Shown one piece after another: positions 8,267 to 16,949 of a stretch of DNA of 64,000 nt (its first letter is position 1; every line of letters starts with the position of its first letter). The DNA is taken from positions 2,975,001 through 3,039,000 of the forward strand of contig NZ_BIFR01000001.1 in assembly GCF_003967535.1 (NCBI RefSeq). The letters run 5' to 3'. The position numbers were made by a program, and so were the translations under genes. The stretch is from Tengunoibacter tsumagoiensis. Lineage in GTDB: Bacteria; Chloroflexota; Ktedonobacteria; Ktedonobacterales; Ktedonobacteraceae. The notes beneath the pieces were generated by a model. It was not told where the DNA came from and did not search any database. It worked only from the letters and a program-made list of their open reading frames with translations.

Positions 8267-9265
8267 ATGCGACAGGTACTCATCCTCAGCAGACCCCAGG
8301 ATGGACATGTGTCTCCAGTGCTTGAAGAGATCAAAGCACGAGGAGCCAGAGCCTACTGCTTGCATACTGCCGATTTTCCTGAAAAAGCCACGTTCACCAG
8401 CATTCTGAGCCAGGCTGCTGGTGGTTGGATAGGTTCACTGATCAGTGATGATCAGACGATTCCGTTACAGGAACTGACCAGTATCTGGCGACGCAGGCCC
8501 AAACGGTATGTTGCCTCCAATGCCTATGCGCCGGGGATCAAAGCGTTCATTGAGGAGGCGGAGCGAGCACTGTTAGGTGTCCTGGAGAGTCAGACTCTGC
8601 AAGGAACGTTCTGGGTCAGTCAGACACATGCCGTCCGACGTGCTGATCTCAAGGCGCTCCAACTGGCGATGGCCCGGCACCTTGGTTTCCAGGTTCCCCG
8701 AACCCTGATGACCAATAGCCCACAAGAGGCCGAAGCCTTTTATCATCAGTGTCATGGAAATATCATCCTCAAAGCGGTATCGAGAGGAGCCATTGAAAAT
8801 GAGGAGCAACAGATGTCCCATTTCCTGTATACCAGCCAGGTTGAGCGAGCTCATTTTGCGCATATTGAGGGGGTCCGCGTTACAGCGCATCTGTTTCAAG
8901 AGCGGATTGAGAAGACGTGTGACGTGCGCATCGTGGTGATTGGGCGACAGGTATTTGCAGCCCGGATGCACTCCCTACAAGGAGGGCAAGCGTGCCTTGA
9001 TTTTCGGCAACAGTATGCAAATCTCACCTATGAGGTCCATACTTTGCCAGAAGTCATCCGGGAAAAGGTGCTGGAGTTAGTCCGCTCCTTTGATTTGCAG
9101 TTTGCCTCCATGGATTGCCTCATCACCTCACAGGATGAATATGTGTTTTTGGATCTCAATCCGAATGGCCAGTTTCTCTGGCTCCAATATCGTCTGGGCA
9201 GTCGTTTGCCTCTTAAAGAGGCAATGGCCGACCTACTGGTGTACCCAGAGGAGTATCGTTTGTGA
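8267..9265 (+). CDS. ATP-grasp ribosomal peptide maturase (graspetide ester ligase)
   Basis: The protein has 332 residues. The ATG at 8267 follows GAGAGGAAG; the upstream TTG at 8237 is less likely. Residues 1-120 form the pre-ATP-grasp domain with WRRRPKRY at 74-81. The ATP-grasp fold follows, ending in LDLNPNGQFLWL (about 295-306), the Mg-ATP signature of the MvdC/MvdD-like RiPP maturases. Family knowledge: these enzymes phosphorylate Asp/Glu side chains of a precursor core and close omega-ester or omega-amide macrocycles with Thr/Ser/Lys. The gene is 41 bases after the precursor and overlaps the methyltransferase by 4 bases, so it is operonic. Confidence 0.9.
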   Translation: MRQVLILSRPQDGHVSPVLEEIKARGARAYCLHTADFPEKATFTSILSQAAGGWIGSLISDDQTIPLQELTSIWRRRPKRYVASNAYAPGIKAFIEEAERALLGVLESQTLQGTFWVSQTHAVRRADLKALQLAMARHLGFQVPRTLMTNSPQEAEAFYHQCHGNIILKAVSRGAIENEEQQMSHFLYTSQVERAHFAHIEGVRVTAHLFQERIEKTCDVRIVVIGRQVFAARMHSLQGGQACLDFRQQYANLTYEVHTLPEVIREKVLELVRSFDLQFASMDCLITSQDEYVFLDLNPNGQFLWLQYRLGSRLPLKEAMADLLVYPEEYRL

Positions 9266-10422
9266 ACAGTATGACAAGACTATCTGAGACGTTACGAAAA
9301 AAGCTAGTTCAATCGTTATGCGAAAAGGGTGTCATTCAATCGCCAGCCGTTGAGCAGGCATTCCTGACGGTTCCTCGTGAAGCCTTTGTGTCCTCGTTTT
9401 TTGAGCAATCAAGTGGCTCTTCATTACTCTGGACACAGTATGATGCAACACAGATGTCCGAGGCAGACTATCTGGAGCAGATCTACCTGGATCAGGCGCT
9501 GGTGACCCAGCTCAATGAGCGAAAGATGCCCAGCAGTTCCAGTTCTTTACCCTCAGTGATGGCGAAGATGTTGGAGGCGCTGGACGTGCGACCGGGCCAA
9601 CGTATTTTAGAGGTTGGCACCGGAACAGGATATAATGCAGCACTTTTAGCAGTGTTGACCGCCGATCCTACTGCCGTCGTCACCATTGATATGGACCCGT
9701 CTCTGACAGAAAACGCAGCACAAGTCCTCCATGAAGTCGTCGGTTCTGGTATTAGAGTCGTCACTGGTGATGGGTTTTATGGGGCGGCTGCCTGGGCTCC
9801 GTATGATCGGATTATTGTGACGGCCAGTATTCCAACGATCCCGTGTTCGCTCGTAGACCAATTAGCGGTGGGTGGAAAGCTGGTGATGGATCTTCAGGGA
9901 CCGCTGGCCAGTGGATTTCTCGTGCTTGAAAAGACTTATGATGGGGTAATCGGCCACTTTCTCCCTGAACCGCTGTATTTTATGCCTCTGGTGAGCGAGG
10001 CCCTTTCAGTGCCTGAGCCAGTGAGTGTGAAGAGCGTACCACAAAGCGGCACATTTTTGCTGCCAGAGAGCCATCCCTATCCTGGTATCTTGTCAAATAC
10101 CGATTTTCGCTGGTTTTTTCAATGGTATCTTCCGGGCAGTCGTGTGCAATCTCTCAAGCGGCGCGACCAGAAGACGGATCAGATGATGTCACAGATCTCA
10201 GTGAGTGATGCTCAACTGGCAGCTATTGTCCGTTTTCTAAAGCATCCTGATCAAATGTTCTGGTCTGTGGAGATATATGGAACATCACCACTTTTTCTGC
10301 GTCTTTTAGATGCATACGATGCGTTCCTCTCTCTGGGAGAGGCAGCCCCGTCGTATTATCAAGTACAGATCGAGAATGGAGAGAAAGCTCTTTGTATTGA
10401 TGGTTTGAAGCTTCTTTTTTGA
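9262..10422 (+). CDS. PIMT-like O-methyltransferase of an ATP-grasp peptide cluster
   Basis: The protein has 386 residues. The GTG start overlaps the ligase stop (GTGA), implying coupled translation. Residues 75-260 match protein-L-isoaspartate O-methyltransferases, with the SAM-binding motif EVGTGTGYNAA at 117-127. The roughly 130-residue C-terminal extension is characteristic of the methyltransferases that accompany ATP-grasp RiPP maturases and replaces the housekeeping PIMT end. In characterised graspetides with such enzymes, methylation of a core aspartate leads to an aspartimide. The same outcome is inferred here for the Asp-Gly pair of the precursor. Its 3' end is duplicated as a remnant at 4310-4514. 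Confidence 0.9.
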   Translation: MNSMTRLSETLRKKLVQSLCEKGVIQSPAVEQAFLTVPREAFVSSFFEQSSGSSLLWTQYDATQMSEADYLEQIYLDQALVTQLNERKMPSSSSSLPSVMAKMLEALDVRPGQRILEVGTGTGYNAALLAVLTADPTAVVTIDMDPSLTENAAQVLHEVVGSGIRVVTGDGFYGAAAWAPYDRIIVTASIPTIPCSLVDQLAVGGKLVMDLQGPLASGFLVLEKTYDGVIGHFLPEPLYFMPLVSEALSVPEPVSVKSVPQSGTFLLPESHPYPGILSNTDFRWFFQWYLPGSRVQSLKRRDQKTDQMMSQISVSDAQLAAIVRFLKHPDQMFWSVEIYGTSPLFLRLLDAYDAFLSLGEAAPSYYQVQIENGEKALCIDGLKLLF

Positions 10423-10560
10423 GGGCCTGGGAATCATACTGACTCAAGATAGAGAGTACCTATTTTTGCACTGAACCTTTGCCGGTAAAAATCTTGAAAG
10501 CAGGATCAAAACCCAATATAGTAAGAATAAAGTTAGTCGATCCTGTTTGACACCAGAAGA

Positions 10561-10740
10561 ATGATGTTCAAAAACATGTGTCAGCGCATCGAGTATACCT
10601 ATGATTGCCATCGAACACGGGAATTATCTCATTGCCGCTCTTTGATCTGTCCGCTATGGAAAAAACATAGGCACCGGCGATACCAGCGGTGCTGGCATCA
10701 GGATTCCTTCTCTTTATCTTGTATTTCATGCTTCCAATGA
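10561..10740 (+). CDS. Small Cys/His-rich open frame, doubtful
   Basis: A 59-codon frame (second ATG at 10576) encodes a peptide with seven Cys and six His, in the order C-QRIEYTYDC-H, HC, C, C, C, C. The spacing is suggestive of a zinc-binding peptide. The ribosome-binding site is weak (AGAAGA) and I know no family. It may equally be chance. Confidence 0.25.
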   Translation: MMFKNMCQRIEYTYDCHRTRELSHCRSLICPLWKKHRHRRYQRCWHQDSFSLSCISCFQ

Positions 10741-10875
10741 GTAGATGGGACTTTGATGTATATCCTGGCTCTCTCATAAGCTTGCTGTCATAAGTGGTAT
10801 ACTGGAAGCCAGCGGAATTCCCGCAAACTTGCTACTGCGGCCTCAGAAATACGGAAGAAGAGATAGAATACTCCA

Positions 10876-11412
10876 ATGTTGACAAAGGAAGAGAAACAAC
10901 TTATCCTCGAACGGAGATATACAACTTCATTTTATGCACCCTGGGCAGACGCCGAGTTGTTTCAGACGATAGTAGAAAACTTAGCAGAACCCTTTCGAGA
11001 TGCCAACATCGGAAAAGTGCTTGGCTTAGAAGCGAGAGGATTTATTTTGGGAGCTCCAGTTGCCTACTTCCTCCGCACTGGTTTCGTCGTAGCACGCAAA
11101 GGTGGCAATTTGTATAAAGGGCTGTATACTTCTGAACAGGTACTACAAGAATCCTGCATTGATTATTCAGGTCAAAATAAAATCCTTGAAATTGAAACCC
11201 ACACATACGGGATTCAACCAGGCGACCGTATCTTGATTATTGACGACTGGTTTGAGCGTGGAGAGCAAGGGCAAGCTGCTGTTCGACTTGTTGAGAGAGC
11301 AGGCGGTATCGTTGCAGGCATTGGGATTCTCTTTGACGAGATGGCGGCTGAGAAAAGGAAAAGTTTCCAGAACTATCATTTACATGCCTTAATTCAGGTT
11401 TCTGAAGCCTAG
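10876..11412 (+). CDS. Adenine-phosphoribosyltransferase-like PRTase
   Basis: The protein has 178 residues. The type I PRTase fold is visible: GKVLGLEARGFILGAPVAYFL corresponds to the hood and flexible-loop region of APRT, and ILIIDDWFERGEQGQAA is the PRPP-binding loop. In classical Apt the loop reads VLIVDDLLATGGT. Here the two acidic residues are kept but the downstream T/G positions are changed (WFERGEQG). The substrate may therefore differ from adenine, and a regulatory or salvage role is possible. It is a single gene with no clear operon partner. Confidence 0.75.
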   Translation: MLTKEEKQLILERRYTTSFYAPWADAELFQTIVENLAEPFRDANIGKVLGLEARGFILGAPVAYFLRTGFVVARKGGNLYKGLYTSEQVLQESCIDYSGQNKILEIETHTYGIQPGDRILIIDDWFERGEQGQAAVRLVERAGGIVAGIGILFDEMAAEKRKSFQNYHLHALIQVSEA

Positions 11413-11878
11413 TGGCTCGCCTCTGCATCGACCTGCTTTACGCTAATTTTAGAACGCGTCATCGTAAAAGATACCCCTGTCCTGTCTTGGGATTTTCTGA
11501 TTGAGGGGAGACTCTGACATTGATCTCTGAATTTCTCTACGCTGTTGGTAGCTGACAGTGCTTTCATCCAGGACGAGGAATCTGGATGATTTCACCTTTT
11601 CCTGCAAGAGGTCAGTGCAATCCTCGTCTTGAGTTAGTATACTGTGGATCTGTTTTGTCTTACAAACAAGACGATATGAAGAAGCCTGTCACATTTACGA
11701 AATGATGACGTTAGTCTGGCCTCATGAACAGAAAATCAAAGAACTTCGAGAAATGATGGTGCCGATTGCATAACAACATGTGTGCATAATCATCTGTTCT
11801 GGCTGTTAGCTTGTACTCTCCTTTTAGCTTGACAACACGCTGCAGGTATTGTACGTTTTTTTGGCACACAGCTTTTTG
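11413..11878. other. Intergenic stretch with a possible decayed frame
   Basis: A 46-codon stretch ending at 11773 reads like the tail of a helical protein (RRYEEACHIYEMM...) but has no start codon or ribosome-binding site. Nothing else is recognised here. Confidence 0.35.
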
Positions 11879-12302
11879 ATGAATACAACAAAGAAACAGA
11901 GCAGCAGTATGCAGCGAGATGAAATAACGCCCCCCGTTCAGGAGCCTCTTTCTTACTGGCAAAGAATCGCTCCAAATCCTCTTTTCGCATCCTCTTTTTC
12001 CTTTTCTTCAGATATCCTTGTTATTGGCGGTGGATGGCTTGGGGCTGCTGCCTGTTACTGGTTAGCTGGGACATTCAGTGACCTTAGTGGAACGTCATTT
12101 TCCTGCCTATGGAGCAACTGGACGGAACGGAGGCTTTGTCGCTATTGGCCCTGATGAAGCTTACACGCAGGCTATCGCACGGCTTGGGTATACCACAGCT
12201 CAAGCTATTTTGCATGTGACGCTTGAGAACCAGAATCTTTTGCGACAGGTGTTAGAAGAAGAAACGATTCAATGTCACTATCGCGAACCGGGTCATCTTC
12301 AG
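11879..12302 (+). pseudogene. FAD-dependent oxidoreductase (DAO-like), frameshifted and truncated
   Basis: The first frame gives a DAO-family N-terminus with the Rossmann motif DILVIGGGWLGAAACYWLA. Near 12065-12080 the reading must shift to continue as TLVERHFPAYGATGRNGGF, which is the expected next part of glycine-oxidase-like enzymes. The sequence continues to about GHLQ and is then replaced by IS3 transposase. Most of the catalytic domain is absent. Confidence 0.85.
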
Positions 12303-12696
12303 GTCGTAGGATGGTCAATGTCAGGCCATTGCGATGAGAAACTCGTAGAACGAGCGCTTGATCAGGCTCTTGCTCGCCGTCGCCCCCCCTCTGGGGCTGT
12401 TGCATCACAGTGATCGAGGGAGCCAATATACTTCACAAGTGTATCAATACTATTTAGAACAGGCGGGTATCAAAGTCAGCATGTCACGAAAAGGAAATTG
12501 TTGGGATAATGCTGTTATGGAGAGTTTTTTCGGAACGTTGAAGGATGAGTGTGTGAGAAGTACTGTATACTCATCACATGGCGAAGCACGTACTGCCCTT
12601 TTTACGTATATAGAAACCTACTACAATCGGGTTCGTCGTCATTCCGCACTCGGATATGCTAGCCCAATCACGTATGAACAAATGAGGAGAAATTGA
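12303..12696 (+). mobile_element. IS3-family transposase (OrfB) 3' remnant
   Basis: From VVGWSMSGH through RRRPP and GLLHHSDRGSQYTS to CWDNAVMESFFGTLKDE and HSALGYASPITYE this is the C-terminal half of an IS3-type DDE integrase; the E of the DDE triad is in MESFFG. One extra base in a run of seven C at about 12384-12390 breaks the frame. The 5' part is missing and no terminal repeats were found. It is joined directly to the oxidoreductase fragment. Confidence 0.9.
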
Positions 12697-12760
12697 ACAT
12701 TACGTTACGTTTGACTTTTCACATTCCCTATGGTAGAATAAGAAAAGAAACGTTACGTAA

Positions 12761-13024
12761 AAACGGTTCATTGTCTCCTCAGCTCCAACCCCTAGAGACT
12801 CTACGAAAGCGGGTCAAGGTCACTCCGGAAACGCAACGATAACGAGGAGCGATGGGAAGTCCATTAGTTGTATTTCGAACGGCGGCAATGGAGAGGTTAT
12901 GGTTGGTCAGACATCGTGCTATAGTGCAATGCTAGGCGATGGTAGCGGGTATTATGCCACTGCTAAAGCCCAATATTATATCAACGAAGCATATCGAACG
13001 GTAGCCACCACAGCAACCTATTAA
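12761..13024 (+). pseudogene. C-terminal fragment of a possible secreted protein
   Basis: An 87-codon frame with no start codon ends at TAA 13022. It is rich in Gly, Ser, Thr and Tyr, with two cysteines (SISCISNGGNG, QTSCYSAMLGDG). This composition fits an extracellular protein. It lies directly after the IS3 remnant, which suggests truncation by that element. The family is not recognised. Confidence 0.4.
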
Positions 13025-13079
13025 TCCCTCTCCAGCATTTCTAGAGTCAAGTGGCTATTCCCTTACCAGGCCGCTTGAT

Positions 13080-13128
13080 ATCCCCTCTCCCAGTCTGCTG
13101 GCGAACATTGCAGGCTGGGAGAGGGGAT
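13080..13128. terminator. Strong hairpin
   Basis: Arms 13080-13098 and 13110-13128 pair over 19 positions with a single mismatch, around an 11-base loop. No T-run follows on the plus strand, so termination is likely but not certain. Confidence 0.55.
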
Positions 13129-13433
13129 GAATGATCTCAAATCCCGGGAGAGTTCTACAGATCCCGTCAGCAAACCGTTGGAATTGACGAACAACGGTCA
13201 CTTCTCAAGCGTGCTCCGGGAAAATCATGTGCCATTGAAACGCAAAAATGGTCATTTCTTTCTCACTATCCCACATTCCGCAGTCGAGAGTGACTTTTTT
13301 TGAATAACAAGAATAACCAAGCACTTTTACTTGTATTACTTTTTTGATCTTTTTGCAAAATAGCAGAGAAAGCAGAAATAGCTAATTTAGGTCAAAAGTT
13401 CTTATCTCTTGTCTCTTAATTACTCTGCAAAAG

Positions 13434-13910
13434 ATGCAGAAGCATCATTTATCAATATTCAAAAAGTCATTTTCTAGGGTGCGGAATGTGGGCACTATGA
13501 AAGCAGTCGTTCCGGCCTTGAATCGCACCTCCATTGGCTCAGAATTACGGGTTTTTCTAGTTTTTGGTGAGAGATGGAAAAAGATAGGTCACTATCATGA
13601 AAGTCTCTACGTTGAGCGAGGGCCGCTCGTCTATGCTCTGAAAATAGAAGAAGAATGGAAGCAAATTCGAGGGAACTTCCACATGCAGACTGGGAGGTTC
13701 ACCCAAAGTCCTCCTGGAACTATACTCAAAATGGAGAGAGCACACCCAGATCGCTCCTGCCACGTTGTCTTTCGTTCACCTGATGCGGCCTCTTTCTCTC
13801 CAGGAGGTGCTCCCGCGCATCTAAGGGTGAAGGGAAGACGCCTTCCTTTCTGGGCGCTTGAACACAATGCCGCTGGTCCGCTCCCTGTTTCTCCGGTCTC
13901 TTCAGCGTAG
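13434..13910 (+). pseudogene. Fragment of a GH127-like (beta-L-arabinofuranosidase-type) glycosidase
   Basis: The 158-codon frame contains YHESLYVERGPLVYALKIEEEW, and later WALEHNAAGPLPVSPV. Both resemble the beta-sandwich region late in GH127/DUF1680 proteins, which are normally over 600 residues. No catalytic barrel is present. The apparent start lacks a good ribosome-binding site. This is most likely a 3' fragment in a decaying region. Confidence 0.5.
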
Positions 13911-13972
13911 CCCTTCGCTCGCAGACGCGGACGCTCCGCCTCAAATTGGGTAGCCAGTTGTGTATCTCTCAT

Positions 13973-14036
13973 TTGTCACATTTCCTCGTTTTGGTTTGTC
14001 ATTCTTATGACAAAGGAACCCCCACGAATGTGACAA
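13973..14036. promoter_or_regulatory. Nested inverted repeats of TGTCA/TGACA
   Basis: An outer repeat (TTGTCACATT at 13973, AATGTGACAA at 14027) encloses an inner one (TTTGTCAT at 13995, ATGACAAA at 14007). The block sits 30 bases upstream of the nuoB remnant and could be an old operator. The binding protein is unknown. Confidence 0.4.
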
Positions 14037-14066
14037 CTGAGACCAGTACAGAAAGGACGTTACTTC

Positions 14067-14460
14067 ATGCCTGAGAAACAATCGCTTCATCCACATCGCA
14101 AGCCAGTTCCGCTGGCTCTAGCCAGTGGCCCGGCAGAGTATATGCCAGGTCAGCAGGAGGATCCTGTGGTGCTCACCACCTTCAAAGATTTGCTGCAATG
14201 GGCGCAAAACTGGTCCCGCTCCCGCTCAGTGTGGCCCTTTATGTATGCGCTGGCCTGCTGTGGGATTGAAATGATAGCGGTGGCATCTTCTCCTCAATAT
14301 GATCTGGCACGCTTTGGCTCCGAGGTATTCCGAGCCAGCCCGCGTCAGGCGGATGTAATGATTGTTGCGGGGACTCTTAGCCAGAAAATGGCTCCTCGGC
14401 TGCGCCTGCTATGGGAGCAAATGTCTGAACCTAAGTGGGTAATTAGCATGGGGCAGTGCG
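14067..14460 (+). pseudogene. nuoB: NADH-quinone oxidoreductase subunit B, truncated
   Basis: The frame starts at an ATG and shows the NuoB core: ALACCGIEM with adjacent cysteines 64 and 65, then [15 protein letters not shown], and the third cluster cysteine at 131 in VISMGQCA. Immediately after, sequence that should contain SGG and the fourth cysteine (GCPPRPE) is replaced by transposase DNA. The N2 iron-sulphur cluster cannot be completed, so the copy is dead or an isolated duplicate. No other nuo genes are nearby. Confidence 0.9.
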
Positions 14461-14575
14461 CCATCTGGCCATCGCTACCGCGATCAATCTCATTCGTCTG
14501 GTTGACTGGCTTGATGGGAATCCGTTTGCCCCTACCCGCGTTTCGGCTTTTGAAAGACTCTACAATGCAGCGTAG
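14456..14575 (+). mobile_element. Transposase C-terminal remnant (IS1182-like)
   Basis: In another frame from the truncated nuoB the DNA encodes [18 protein letters not shown]... and [11 protein letters not shown], ending at TAG 14573. This resembles the end of IS1182/IS5-type transposases. The junction with nuoB shares the bases GTGCGCC, so micro-homology may have driven the deletion. Confidence 0.65.
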
Positions 14576-14656
14576 GGGTTTGCCAGCAGTGCCAAAACTG
14601 GGGCAAGCTCATTCCACAAAAGCAGGGTAGGTTCAGGTATCGAAGAGTGCTCATTG

Positions 14657-15010
14657 TTACCAATCTCGACTCCCTGCTTTCCGTTTGTGAATACGCTCTT
14701 CATCAGAGTATATCTCTTCTATACGCCAATACCGTAAGCCGTTCTGGTCTCGTCGCAGAAAATGATATTCATTGAGGGCGCCTCGTATCGCGCTTGCATC
14801 CTCGGACATGAGGGAGGTCTGAAGGATGGCAAGGACTTCCTTTGCATCATATATTTTCCCTACTTCAAATAAGTGAACGAGATAGTTGAGAACAAGCAAT
14901 TTATCTTTCTCTTTTGAAGGTGGCCACACCTTCAGTTGACCTTTTGGAGTAAAAAAACGTCGAAGTTCTCTCGTTACTATTCCTGTATTCTGAGCAACGG
15001 GATCTTCCAT
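14657..15010 (-). CDS. DUF2087 domain protein
   Basis: The protein has 117 residues, preceded by an AGAGGA site. The pattern FFTPKGQLKVWPPSKEKDKLLVLNYLVHLFEVGKIY, then LNEYHFLRRDQNGLRYWR, matches the small DUF2087 domain, a winged-helix-like unit sometimes fused to MarR/ArsR regulators. Here it stands alone. A regulatory role is inferred and there are no operon partners. Confidence 0.8.
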   Translation of the reverse strand: MEDPVAQNTGIVTRELRRFFTPKGQLKVWPPSKEKDKLLVLNYLVHLFEVGKIYDAKEVLAILQTSLMSEDASAIRGALNEYHFLRRDQNGLRYWRIEEIYSDEERIHKRKAGSRDW

Positions 15011-15559
15011 GATAGTATATTCCTCTTTTCATTGAAGTCGATACTTTTTATGCATGTACAAGTATAGCTGAATTCGGCGAAGAGCACAACAAGCACTGGA
15101 AGAAACAGCTCTGATCATAAATGCTCTTCTTCAAAATAGTATTAAGAGGCTCATTTACTTCTTGCTGTAATTCTCCTGGATGATCTTAGCTCATTTTTTG
15201 ATCATACAGTTCAATGAGGATATCCTCAGAAATGCATTCATGTTTCACAGATAGAATAACAATGGCTATTCCATATGATTAGTAGTCTCTCTCCTCTGGC
15301 TTTTTCGTTGCTGTGATACTTACCTCTATAAGAACGCTAGGCGCCCGGAAGTGTGCCAGCGCTTCTGTTTTAAAACGTGAGCAACTGATGGCTGCTATTC
15401 TCTTCATGTATAAACGCTCCATAGAAAATTGCCATGAAAACGTACATTATATAGAATAGATTATAGCTACCTTTCATTTCAACATGCCGTTTTTTTACAC
15501 TTTCTAGGGATATCAAATTACTTTTTATTCTGAATATTCTATACGAGAAGGATATCACT
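15011..15559. other. Intergenic stretch, nothing recognised
   Basis: This AT-rich DNA between divergent genes holds only short frames without ribosome-binding sites. It probably contains promoters for both neighbours. Confidence 0.4.
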
Positions 15560-16438
15560 ATGAGATTTTTGAGTTCGGACTGGGGAGGTTTGTCATGGAC
15601 ACCCTGGTTTGCTTTTGCTGATGCACCTGCATTTCGCCAGCTTCCTGATAAAGCAGGGCTCTATCGTATTCGTGCTAGAGAACTTGGGGAACTATTTTAT
15701 ATTGGGGAGACTGGGCGTAACGTACGTGAGCGCTTAGGCGATCTCCGTCGCAACACACTCAATGTGGAGATGCCTTTTAATGATCCACATACTGCAGCCC
15801 CTTCATTGTGGGCCTGGCGCGACGCCGAAGGCTATGAGTTTGAATGCTCGGCAGCTCCTGTTGTTTTCACTGACCATCCAGAAGAAGCGAGAAAGCGACG
15901 CGAAGGATTGGAATTTTATCTGCTGTGGCAATATCGTCTTGAGTTTGGCTTATCAACACGATGTAATCATGGGCATTTTCATCCTCGATATACCAAGTCG
16001 TCTGCGAGAAAAGCACTGGTCCAAGGATCCCGTTTAGCGGATGATGTTGAAGATAACGTTGCCGGAGGCGCGAGTTTTCCCCCGCTTCAAGCGCAAGGTG
16101 TGCCAGTCGATGATTATTGGATGGGGTTAAAGTGGAGTCCCCTCCAACCTTTAGAACCGGGTAAATATCGAGAAATGTCGATTTTACCAGGAGTGTATAA
16201 AATTGTTGATGGTGAGATGAATCAACTTCTTTATGTTGGAGAAGCACAGTGTTTGAGGGATCGTCTTATCACACATGCCAAGAAAGACTGGCGTTGCCAA
16301 ATGCCTCTATATTCATATGTCGCATGGGAGGAAGGCATTCTCACTTATCAGAGGCATGAGATCGAGAATGATCTTTTGGGTGGCTTTTATGCTCAGGCCC
16401 AGACCATGCCGACATTTCAATTGATGAATCATCGATAG
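15560..16438 (+). CDS. Protein with two GIY-YIG nuclease-like domains
   Basis: The protein has 292 residues with two tandem GIY-YIG units. The first is GLYRIRARELGELFYIGETGRNVRERL (about 34-60). The second is GVYKIV...LLYVGEAQCLRDRL (about 213-240), followed by HEIENDLLGGFY, which supplies a glutamate where the family has its metal-binding Glu. The first domain also has an Arg after the YIG. The gene may encode a DNA-acting endonuclease or a catalytically reduced binding protein. The ATG has only a weak upstream AGAAGG. Confidence 0.75.
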   Translation: MRFLSSDWGGLSWTPWFAFADAPAFRQLPDKAGLYRIRARELGELFYIGETGRNVRERLGDLRRNTLNVEMPFNDPHTAAPSLWAWRDAEGYEFECSAAPVVFTDHPEEARKRREGLEFYLLWQYRLEFGLSTRCNHGHFHPRYTKSSARKALVQGSRLADDVEDNVAGGASFPPLQAQGVPVDDYWMGLKWSPLQPLEPGKYREMSILPGVYKIVDGEMNQLLYVGEAQCLRDRLITHAKKDWRCQMPLYSYVAWEEGILTYQRHEIENDLLGGFYAQAQTMPTFQLMNHR

Positions 16439-16514
16439 AGCGAAAAGGTGAAGCCGCAAAATGTCCTTTTCAGGCAAAGTTCGTTCTCATCTTTTTTTAA
16501 AGTTGCAGCCGATC

Positions 16515-16576
16515 ATTGGCAAGAAAATCAGGCTGCCAACGAGAAAAGTCGTTGGCAGCCTGATTTTCTTGCCAAT
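16515..16576. repeat. 28-bp perfect inverted repeat with 6-base loop
   Basis: The arms 16515-16542 and 16549-16576 are exactly complementary. No T-run flanks it. It lies between the GIY-YIG gene and tRNA-Leu. It may be a bidirectional terminator, an RNA hairpin or the relic of a small palindromic element. Confidence 0.85.
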
Positions 16577-16710
16577 ATAACGTCAAAATTTTGACAGCAA
16601 TTTTGACAGCAGAGTCGTTTGACAGTGGTAGACAAAGGTTGATTTTGAAAGACAAGTTGCAGTCAATTTGAGCTTAGGAGAGACGTCAGTAGGCTTCAGA
16701 AGAGGGGTGA

Positions 16711-16791
16711 TGCCGGTGGAGAGATTCGAACCCTCAACCCTTGCGGGATCTGTTTTTGAGACAGACGCGTATACCGTTCCGCCACACCGGC
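16711..16791 (-). tRNA. tRNA-Leu(CAA)
   Basis: The minus strand reads GCCGGTG...CACCGGC as a perfect 7-bp acceptor stem. The anticodon stem TCTGT/ACAGA encloses the loop CTCAAAA, giving anticodon CAA. The variable arm is long, as in class II tRNAs, and the T-loop is TTCGAAT. The discriminator is A and CCA is not encoded. It is a stand-alone tRNA gene. Confidence 0.95.
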
Positions 16792-16949
16792 TTGCTTATT
16801 GATCGCACAGCTATAATATCGCATCTATAAGCAGAAGTCAATAGTTTTCCCCACACTTTTTTTCTCTCTTCTCTTTGTGGTGGGGGGAGACCGATTGAAG
16901 AGTTTCGTAGTGGGTAGACCAGATAGTTTTGGATATGTCAGACTATGTA

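Noticed and set aside
10568-10777. Leftward 69-codon frame
   Set aside because: No ribosome-binding site; it is antisense to the Cys/His-rich frame and equally unsupported.
11636-11773. 46-codon helical fragment
   Set aside because: It has no start codon and no family; listed only as a possible relic.
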